A DNA stretch of 51,809 nucleotides from JBPOJN01 sp052033505 (GTDB taxonomy: Bacteria; UBA10199; JACPAL01; GCA-016699445): contig JBPOJN010000038.1 of NCBI GenBank assembly GCA_052033505.1, positions 1 to 51,809 on the forward strand. Reading direction: 5' to 3'. Positions 40,448 through 47,102 of the stretch are shown one piece after another. Each line of letters begins with the position of its first letter. Position 1 is the first letter of the stretch. The position numbers and the translations under genes were made by a program. A model generated the notes under the pieces. It did no database searches. It was not told the DNA's origin and saw only the letters and a program-made list of their open reading frames with translations.

Positions 40448-42832
40448 TCATTCGCTAGAAGTCGGCAGATTTTGTCTGATTTTCAAGATAGCATCCGGAT
40501 TTAGCGACAGACTATCGATGCCTTCTTCCACGAGAAAGCGCGCGAATTCGGGATAATCGCTCGGGGCTTGGCCGCAGATGCCGATTTTGGTGCCGGTCTT
40601 TTTTGCGGAACGGATCACCATCCGGATCATGGTTTTTACCGCTTCGTTGCGTTCGTCGAAAAGAGGGGAAACGATTTCGGAATCGCGATCGAGCCCCAAA
40701 ATCAATTGCGTGAGATCGTTCGAGCCGATGGAAAAACCGTCGAAGAGTTTCGCGAAATCCTCCGCGAGCAGGATATTGGAGGGGATCTCGCACATCATGT
40801 AAATCTCAAGCCCGTCGCTCCCACGGGTCAGTCCATTTTTCTTAAATTCTTCGAGGACTTTTTCGCCTTCCTCCACCGTCCGGCAAAACGGGACCATAAT
40901 TTTCAAATTTTTAAGCCCCATCTCTCCGCGTACTTTTCGGAGGGCGGCGCACTCCAAAGCGAACGCTTCCCGGTAACGTGGGTGGTAGTAGCGCGACGCC
41001 CCGCGGAATCCGATCATGGGATTTTCTTCCTGCGGCTCGAACTCCGCGCCGCCGATCAGATGGGCGTATTCGTTGGTCTTAAAGTCGGACAAGCGCACGA
41101 TCACGTCTTTGGGATAAAAGGAGGCCGTGATCTTGGCGATGCCTTGGGAGAGTGTGTCCACGAAGTAATCACTCTTTTTCGGATAGCCTAAGGTTAGTTC
41201 CTCGATCTTCGCGACCGCGTCCCGGTCTTTCAAATTAGGATAACGGATCAAGGCCATCGGATGGATTTTGATCGTGCTGCTGATGATGAATTCCATGCGC
41301 GCCAGGCCCACGCCGTCGTTGGGGAGGAACGAAAGACCGAAGGCTTGGGTAGGGTCTCCCACGTTCATCATGATTTTGACCGGAGGTTTCTTCAATTCTT
41401 TCAGAGATGTCTTTTCCACGCCGAATTTTAGAAGACCGTCGTAGACAAGGCCTTCCTCGCCCTCGGCGCACGAAACGGTGATGTTTTGTCCCGTTTCGAT
41501 TTTTTCCATCGCGTGGGCCGCCCCGACGACGGCCGTTACGCCGAGTTCGCGGCTGATGATGGCGGCGTGGCACGTTCGGCCTCCGCGTTCGGTCACGATG
41601 GCGGCGGCTTTTTTCATGATCGGTTCCCAGTCGGGATCGGTCATTTCGGTGACCAAGACCGAACCTTCGCGGAACTCGGACATCTCTTTAATGTCACGAA
41701 TGCTCTGTGCTGGTCCCTGGCCGATCTTGGAGCCGATCGCTTTGCCGGAGACTAAGATTTTGCCTTTTTCTTTTAACCGATAAGTTTCGAAGACGGCGCG
41801 GTTTTGCGCCTGAGACTCAGAACGATGAATCGTCTCCGGCCGGGCCTGCAGAATAAAAAGTTCTCCCGAAGCACCGTCCTTAGCCCATTCGATGTCCATG
41901 GGACGGCCGTAATGGTCTTCGATAGCCGCTCCCCACTCTGCGAGTTTCAGGATTTCCTCGTCCGTGATCGACCAACGCCGCCGATCAGCGTCCGACACGG
42001 GCACGTTGCGGGTTTCTTTGACGCCGCCGCGCGTGTTGTAGATCATTTTGATCTCTTTGCTCCCGAGCTTTTTCTGAAGGATGGGGCGGAATCCTTTTTT
42101 GAGCGTCGGTTTGAAGACGTAAAATTCATCGGGATTCACGACGCCCTGGACGATGTTTTCGCCTAAGCCGTAAGACGACGTAATCAGCACGACGTCGGGG
42201 AACCCGGTCTCGGTATCGAGCGTGAACATCACGCCGGAGGCCGCCAGATCGGAGCGGATCATTCTTTGGATCCCGATCGAGAGGGCGACTTTGAGGTGAT
42301 CGAATTTTTTTTCGGTCCGGTAGGAGATCGCGCGATTCGTGAACAAAGACGCGAAGCATTTGCGGCAGGCTTCTAGCAGGGAACTCTCGCCCTGGACGTT
42401 TAGATACGTTTCCTGTTGTCCCGCGAAGCTCGCATCCGGCAGATCCTCGGCCGTGGCGCTGGAGCGGACCGCGACGGTGAGATTCTCTCCTTGTTTCTGA
42501 AGTGTCCGGTAGGCCTCCAGGATTTCGTTCGTGATTTCCTCAGGGATAGCCGCGTTCAAAATGAGATGACGGATCCGTTCGCCGCGTTCGGCCAGTTGGG
42601 AAATATTGCGGGTATCCAACCCCGCCAGCAGGTCGCGGATCGGTTGTTCCAAACCCGCTTTTTCCAAAAATTTCCGATACGCCGCCGCCGTGACGGCGAA
42701 GCCTTGCGGGACTTTGATGCCCTTGGGCGCCAACTCCCGGATCATCTCGCCCAGCGAAGCGTTCTTTCCCCCGACCGAAGGGATGTCGCCGATCCGGATA
42801 TTTTCGAACCATTGGATATAGGAGTTCGTCAT
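40448..42832 (-). CDS. ppsA: Phosphoenolpyruvate synthase
   Basis: PpsA makes PEP, AMP and phosphate from pyruvate and ATP. The 794-aa protein has the ATP-grasp domain (VGGKNASLGEMIREL, AVRSSATAEDLPDASFAGQQ), the swivelling domain with the phosphorylated His in ERGGRTCHAAIISRELG, and the PEP/pyruvate barrel (EFIISSTIKIHPMAL, FSIGSNDLTQLILGLDRDS, KIGICGQAPSDYPEF). It is the last gene of the operon and overlaps the SDR gene by 4 nt. It gives a gluconeogenic route for acetate- or pyruvate-derived carbon. Confidence 0.95.
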   Translation of the reverse strand: MTNSYIQWFENIRIGDIPSVGGKNASLGEMIRELAPKGIKVPQGFAVTAAAYRKFLEKAGLEQPIRDLLAGLDTRNISQLAERGERIRHLILNAAIPEEITNEILEAYRTLQKQGENLTVAVRSSATAEDLPDASFAGQQETYLNVQGESSLLEACRKCFASLFTNRAISYRTEKKFDHLKVALSIGIQRMIRSDLAASGVMFTLDTETGFPDVVLITSSYGLGENIVQGVVNPDEFYVFKPTLKKGFRPILQKKLGSKEIKMIYNTRGGVKETRNVPVSDADRRRWSITDEEILKLAEWGAAIEDHYGRPMDIEWAKDGASGELFILQARPETIHRSESQAQNRAVFETYRLKEKGKILVSGKAIGSKIGQGPAQSIRDIKEMSEFREGSVLVTEMTDPDWEPIMKKAAAIVTERGGRTCHAAIISRELGVTAVVGAAHAMEKIETGQNITVSCAEGEEGLVYDGLLKFGVEKTSLKELKKPPVKIMMNVGDPTQAFGLSFLPNDGVGLARMEFIISSTIKIHPMALIRYPNLKDRDAVAKIEELTLGYPKKSDYFVDTLSQGIAKITASFYPKDVIVRLSDFKTNEYAHLIGGAEFEPQEENPMIGFRGASRYYHPRYREAFALECAALRKVRGEMGLKNLKIMVPFCRTVEEGEKVLEEFKKNGLTRGSDGLEIYMMCEIPSNILLAEDFAKLFDGFSIGSNDLTQLILGLDRDSEIVSPLFDERNEAVKTMIRMVIRSAKKTGTKIGICGQAPSDYPEFARFLVEEGIDSLSLNPDAILKIRQNLPTSSE

Positions 42833-43596
42833 CTCGCCGTATACCCGCCGTCGATCACGAGTTCCGTTCCCGTGACGAACTTCGATTCTTCGGAAGCCAA
42901 GTAGAGGATGCCGTAGGCGATGTCGTCCGGTTCGCCGACGTGGCCGAGAGGATGAAGGGCGTCCAAATTTTTCCGGCCTTCGGCAACGTCACCTTGGGAT
43001 TTGAGTAAATTTTCAACCAAGGGCGTCCAGATGTAGCCCGGATGGACCGAATTCACGCGGATCTTGTCTTTCGCGTAGAGCAATGCATCCGTTTTACTCA
43101 TGAGACGGACGGCTCCCTTGGAAGCGTGATAGGGTGGGACGTCCGGGGCGCTGATAAGTCCGTAGATCGATGAAAGATTGATGATACTGCCGCCGCCAGA
43201 TTTTTTCAGGTAGGGGATCGCGTGCTTCGTACAAAAAAAGACGCCTTTGACGTTGACCGCCATGACGCGGTCCCATTCTTCTTCGCTCACTTCGTGCGTT
43301 GGCTTGTTGGCCCCGGCGATGCCGGCGTTGTTGACGAGAATATCGAGAGTCCCGAATTTTTCAGTGACCGCGGCGAAGACGGTCTGGACGTCTTTTTCTT
43401 TCGAAACGTCCAAGCGCCAATATTCGGCAGTGCCGCCTTTTTTCCGGATCTCCTCGACGCAAGACTGTCCCGCCTCGTCTAAGATATCCACGACGGCTAC
43501 TTTTGCACCTTCCTTCGCCAAAAGAAGGCAGGTGGCACGTCCGATGCCTAAGCCTCCTCCGGTGACGACCGCTGTTTTTTTCAGGACTCGATTCAT
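42829..43596 (-). CDS. Short-chain dehydrogenase/reductase
   Basis: Classical 255-aa SDR. The nucleotide loop is VTGGGLGIGRATCLLL, with the acidic residue after strand 2 (VAVVDIL) favouring NAD. The NNAG motif is in DILVNNAGIAG, the catalytic Ser in INLSSIYGLIS, and YxxxK in PPYHASKGAV. The C-terminus has GTELVIDGGYTAR. The substrate is unknown. It lies between a copper oxidase and PEP synthase in one operon, with a 22-nt gap and a 4-nt overlap. Confidence 0.9.
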   Translation of the reverse strand: MNRVLKKTAVVTGGGLGIGRATCLLLAKEGAKVAVVDILDEAGQSCVEEIRKKGGTAEYWRLDVSKEKDVQTVFAAVTEKFGTLDILVNNAGIAGANKPTHEVSEEEWDRVMAVNVKGVFFCTKHAIPYLKKSGGGSIINLSSIYGLISAPDVPPYHASKGAVRLMSKTDALLYAKDKIRVNSVHPGYIWTPLVENLLKSQGDVAEGRKNLDALHPLGHVGEPDDIAYGILYLASEESKFVTGTELVIDGGYTAR

Positions 43597-43618
43597 AAAC
43601 CACCTCTTTTTTTCGATC

Positions 43619-45685
43619 TCAAAAAATGAATTTCACGCCGCCGCCCGCCCCGTATTCCGAATGATATTGGCCGGTCAGCGAGAAATGTTTGAGGATCGGA
43701 ATCTCTCCTCCGGCCTTCCACTCCCAATGAGTTTCCGTGTCGTATTCGATTCGACCAAAGGCCATCAGTCTCGGGAAGAGGGTCAGCGCGCGCGCAAGCG
43801 AAAATTGAAAGTCGCCTTCCGTATCGATGCGGGCCGTGCCTTCCAAGAGTAAGGGTAATAGGACTCTCGCGCCGAAAATCCCGGTGACGTCCCGGTCGGT
43901 GCCTTCTACGCCTCCGAAGAGCGAGAGATAGCGGTTGAAATACCGATTGTAGGTCCCCTCGATTTCGAAATCGCCTTTCCAGTTGGCTTGCCATTCGGTG
44001 ATCAGATCGTTGCGGTCGTTGGAAAGTTGAAACGACCCTTCGGACATCTGCGACAGGGCCGAGACCTCACCCCAGCTGTAAAAATGATGGTGGTAAAGAT
44101 GATGGCGCATCGCCGCGACGTCCGGATCGACTTGCGTCCCTTCATAATGAACGATCCGGTGCATGCCCGACATCATGTGGTAGAGGATGTGACAGTGAAA
44201 AAACCAATCCTTCTCGTTGTCCGCCTCGAACTCGATGACGACGCGGCCATGGGGAGGCACGTCCACCGTATGCTTGAGCGGCGAATAGTCGCCGTGCGCG
44301 TTTACGACTCGGAAAAAGTGCCCGTGCAGATGGATCGGGTGATTCATCATGGTCTTGTTGATGAGGTGAAAGCGGACGTTCTCGCCTTTTTTGACCGGGA
44401 TCGTGTCTTCTTCGTTCAAGGTCTTTCCGTTGAAGGTCCAGAGATAGCGGTGCATGTCGCCGGTCAGGTTGAGCGTGACCTCGCGCAGCGGCCGCTTCGG
44501 GTCGAGGGCGGTCGATCGCGGTGATTGGATTCGTGGGTACGGCGCGCCGGGACGGGGATTGTTTCCCGATCCGTGAGACTCATGCGATCCGTGTCCGGCA
44601 TGACCCTCGTGACCTCCATGCCCTCCGGCCGGTGCCCCCAGCATCGCGGACATGTCATGTTCCATTTTATACAGGCTGGGCCCGGGAATGCAGGGCGCCC
44701 GGACCTCACGGCCTTCGCCCAAGAAATAAGATGTAGATCCGGAGCCGTCCTGAGACGTCACTTTCAGTTCGTAACGTCCGTCATCCGGGACTTGGAGAAG
44801 AAGGTCGTAAGTTTCGGCCACCGCGATCAAGAGACGGTCGGTCTCGAACGGAACGATGTCGAGCCCGTCAGCCGCGATGATCTTGAGAGGTCCCTTGGCG
44901 AATTGAAGATAAAAATAAGTGGAGGCCGAGGCGTTCACCACCCGCAAACGCACCCACCGCCCGGGCTTGGCTCGAGAAGAGCCTTCTCTTTTGCCGTTGA
45001 CCAAAAACGCGTCGTAGCCCACGTCCGAAACGTCCATGGGAGGCATCATGGTAACGCTGTTCTTGAGATAGGCCCCGAAGGATTTTTTTTGGATCGCACC
45101 GAAGAGACTCGGCATGTTCTTTTTCTTCAAAGAATAATAGTCGCTGCCTCGTTTCAATGTCCTTAAGACTTCATGAGGATTTTCATCCGTCCAATCGGAG
45201 AGGACCAGCACCTCGTCGTTTTCCGGGGGCTTTGAGAGGTTCGTCTGCTTCTTATGTTTCGGTTGAATCACGATGGCCCCGTAGACGCCGCGCTGTTCCT
45301 GAAGACCCGTGTGCGAGTGGTACCAGTAGGTGCCGGATTGGACGATGGGGAAACGGAAAGTGTGCGTGGCTCCGGGCCGAATCGGCGGCGTGGTCAAGTA
45401 GGACACGCCGTCTTCGCGGTTCGGCAGTAAAATGCCGTGCCAGTGGATCGAAGTCTCGACGTTCATTTTATTATGAACGCGCACGACGGCCTGGTCGCCT
45501 TCGGTCCAGCGGAGGACGGGGCCGGGGATCCCGCCGTTGACGGTCATGGCCTGGACCGTTTTCCCCGTGAAGTTGACGCTCTGATGATCGACGGTCAAAT
45601 CGTAAGAAACGTCTTTCGCCCAAGACGGAAAAGCCCAGCAGAGACAGGCCGCCAAAACAACGAAGGCCCGTAAACGATTCACCAT
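43619..45685 (-). CDS. CopA-like multicopper oxidase with C-terminal CopB-like beta-barrel segment
   Basis: A signal peptide (residues 1-23) is followed by three cupredoxin domains. Copper motifs are HWHG (81-84), WYHSHT (121-126), HPIHLHGH (449-456) and HCHILYHMMSGM, with the T1 ligands C498, H503 and M508. A Gly-His-rich loop (about 354-372) may collect copper. The chain continues for about 165 residues past the last ligand, with amphipathic strands (ITEWQANWKGDFEIEG, LMAFGRIEYDTETHWEWKAG) and a terminal Phe. This is typical of an outer-membrane barrel and resembles CopB, normally a separate protein. An FNR-like box lies just upstream. Confidence 0.88.
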   Translation of the reverse strand: MVNRLRAFVVLAACLCWAFPSWAKDVSYDLTVDHQSVNFTGKTVQAMTVNGGIPGPVLRWTEGDQAVVRVHNKMNVETSIHWHGILLPNREDGVSYLTTPPIRPGATHTFRFPIVQSGTYWYHSHTGLQEQRGVYGAIVIQPKHKKQTNLSKPPENDEVLVLSDWTDENPHEVLRTLKRGSDYYSLKKKNMPSLFGAIQKKSFGAYLKNSVTMMPPMDVSDVGYDAFLVNGKREGSSRAKPGRWVRLRVVNASASTYFYLQFAKGPLKIIAADGLDIVPFETDRLLIAVAETYDLLLQVPDDGRYELKVTSQDGSGSTSYFLGEGREVRAPCIPGPSLYKMEHDMSAMLGAPAGGHGGHEGHAGHGSHESHGSGNNPRPGAPYPRIQSPRSTALDPKRPLREVTLNLTGDMHRYLWTFNGKTLNEEDTIPVKKGENVRFHLINKTMMNHPIHLHGHFFRVVNAHGDYSPLKHTVDVPPHGRVVIEFEADNEKDWFFHCHILYHMMSGMHRIVHYEGTQVDPDVAAMRHHLYHHHFYSWGEVSALSQMSEGSFQLSNDRNDLITEWQANWKGDFEIEGTYNRYFNRYLSLFGGVEGTDRDVTGIFGARVLLPLLLEGTARIDTEGDFQFSLARALTLFPRLMAFGRIEYDTETHWEWKAGGEIPILKHFSLTGQYHSEYGAGGGVKFIF

Positions 45686-45722
45686 AGGACCCGCACGCTA
45701 ATGCTTCGTTCGCCGACCGGCT

Positions 45723-45736
45723 ATGATAAAAATCAG
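45723..45736. promoter_or_regulatory. FNR-like box between the multicopper-oxidase operon and the cupin gene
   Basis: ATGATAAAAATCAG has the TGAT-N4-ATCA core. It is centred about 44 bp before the oxidase ATG and about 113 bp before the cupin gene. For the leftward operon only a poor TAGCGT lies at the -10 position; if used, the leader would be about 3 nt. Confidence 0.55.
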
Positions 45737-45842
45737 GCAAAGCCCTGATAAGCCTGATAAGAAAGATAGGCAACGAACCCGAATTCAGTCAGAAGTTGTG
45801 AAGACTTTTGATCACACTGTCTCATCCAGAAAAGGAGCTCTT

Positions 45843-46232
45843 ATGAAAGGTTTTGTGGCGAATATCGAGAAGCTGACCGAGGAAAATCAGAACTTCCGGC
45901 GGGTGCTGTATACCGGAAAAAATCTCCAGTTGGTCCTGATGGCGCTTCAGCCTGGAGAAGAAATCGGCGAAGAAGTGCACGACGACCGCGATCAATTCTT
46001 CCGCGTGGAAAAGGGGGAAGGGGACATCGTGATCGACGGTAAACGCACGCCGGTGAAAGCCGACGACGCGATGATCGTCCCCGCGGGCGCGCGGCACAAT
46101 GTGGTGAACACCGGCCGCGAACCGCTGCAACTTTACACGATCTATGGGCCGCCGGAACATAAGGATAAGACCGTTCATAAGACGAAAGCGGATGTGACGG
46201 AGGAGCATTTTGATGGGAGGACGACGGAGTAA
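45843..46232 (+). CDS. Cupin-domain protein
   Basis: The start is the ATG giving MKGFVANIEKLTEENQNFRR, preceded by AAAGGAG. The 129-aa protein is a single small cupin. Motif 1 is GEEVHDDRDQFFRVEKGEGD (metal ligands His and Glu), and motif 2 is IVPAGARHNVVNTG. GPPEHKDKTVHKTKADV follows, as in a common bacterial group of unknown substrate. It is divergent from the multicopper oxidase and shares its intergenic FNR-like box. Confidence 0.88.
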   Translation: MKGFVANIEKLTEENQNFRRVLYTGKNLQLVLMALQPGEEIGEEVHDDRDQFFRVEKGEGDIVIDGKRTPVKADDAMIVPAGARHNVVNTGREPLQLYTIYGPPEHKDKTVHKTKADVTEEHFDGRTTE

Positions 46233-46300
46233 CTGTAGGGGCGGGTATTCGGAGTTAGTTTATAAAGTGAAGAACGTCCCATCTAAGTCACTTGCATGGG

Positions 46301-46329
46301 TTGACTGTGTCCATGTATTTATGTACAAT
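46301..46329 (+). promoter_or_regulatory. Sigma-70-type promoter of hicAB
   Basis: TTGACT (46301-46306), a 17-nt spacer and TACAAT (46324-46329) make a near-consensus promoter. The -10 ends 8 nt before the hicA GTG, so the transcript should start within about 3 nt of it. There is no Shine-Dalgarno sequence for hicA. Confidence 0.75.
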
Positions 46330-46337
46330 CTCCAATT

Positions 46338-46526
46338 GTGAAGAAGAAAGATCTAGAGAGATCATTGAAAGAGCTGGGTTGGCATCTTCTTCGGCAAGGT
46401 TCGAATCATGAAATATGGACCAATGGAGAAATCAGTGAACCGGTTCCAAGGCATAAAGAGATCCACGAGTATCTGGCGAACAAGATTTTGAGGATAGCGC
46501 GACAGAATCCACCCAGTCGGCAATAA
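46338..46526 (+). CDS. hicA: HicA-type toxin
   Basis: HicA is a small dsRBD-like mRNA interferase. The 62-aa protein has the family pattern: KKKDLERSLKELGWHLLRQG, the catalytic His in SNHEIWTNGE, then VPRHKEIHEYLANKILRIA. The start is a GTG immediately after a strong promoter, so translation is probably leaderless and weak. Its own sequence looks intact, so the toxin should be active if expressed. Confidence 0.9.
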   Translation: MKKKDLERSLKELGWHLLRQGSNHEIWTNGEISEPVPRHKEIHEYLANKILRIARQNPPSRQ

Positions 46527-46535
46527 GGAGGAACT

Positions 46536-46943
46536 ATGTTTAACGGAAAAACCTGGAAAAAAGGGAAGTTATGGCTGATCGAAATTCCCGCCCTGGATAT
46601 CGTGACCCAAGGCAGGTCCAAGAAAAATGCCTTGTTCATGGTGAAAGACGCTATCGAAGAACTGGTGAACGAGAAGCATTTTCGGATCAAAATCACGTCA
46701 TCGGGGGATAACGAATTTATTATCTGGGCGAACGAAGTGGCGCCCTTGGTGGCTTTGATGTTGAAGCGTCAACGCTTGAAAAACGGTCTTAGTCTTTCGG
46801 ATATGCAGGAGCGGCTGCACACGAAGTCCAGAAACGCCTACGCCCAATACGAACAAGGCCGCAGCGTGCCGAGCGTCCAGAAATTCCTCGAATTTTTAAA
46901 AGTCATGGGTGAGATGGCCGTGTTGAATTGCGCTTCGAAATAG
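46536..46943 (+). CDS. hicB: HicB-type antitoxin with C-terminal HTH
   Basis: The 135-aa protein has a degenerate RNase-H-like HicB half (KGKLWLIEIPALDIVTQG, then KNALFMVKDAIEELVNE) and an XRE-like HTH in its C-terminus (LKNGLSLSDMQERLHTKSRN, YEQGRSVPSVQKFLEFL). AAGGAGG precedes the ATG, in contrast to hicA, which has none. This favours antitoxin excess. It would bind HicA and repress the promoter. Confidence 0.9.
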   Translation: MFNGKTWKKGKLWLIEIPALDIVTQGRSKKNALFMVKDAIEELVNEKHFRIKITSSGDNEFIIWANEVAPLVALMLKRQRLKNGLSLSDMQERLHTKSRNAYAQYEQGRSVPSVQKFLEFLKVMGEMAVLNCASK

Positions 46944-47000
46944 AGGCCACGAGCGATTCAAGGTAGTAGACAGAAGATTTTGACTTCCTCACCCGATTCA

Positions 47001-47050
47001 ATTGAAACCAAATTGGCTCAATATAATTTTTGTGTCACATTGGCTTCAAT
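47001..47050. repeat. Cluster of short inverted repeats upstream of the P-type ATPase gene
   Basis: ATTGAAACCAA (47001-47011), TTGGCTCAAT (47013-47022) and TTGGCTTCAAT (47040-47050) are related half-sites. The first and last pair at 10 of 11 positions, and the first two form an imperfect palindrome. They could be operator half-sites for a metal-responsive regulator. No other feature is seen in this 159-nt gap. Confidence 0.35.
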
Positions 47051-47102
47051 GAAAATCCTTCTACCCAGACAGCTCAAAACCTGTGGAAAGACTCGCTGAA
47101 CC

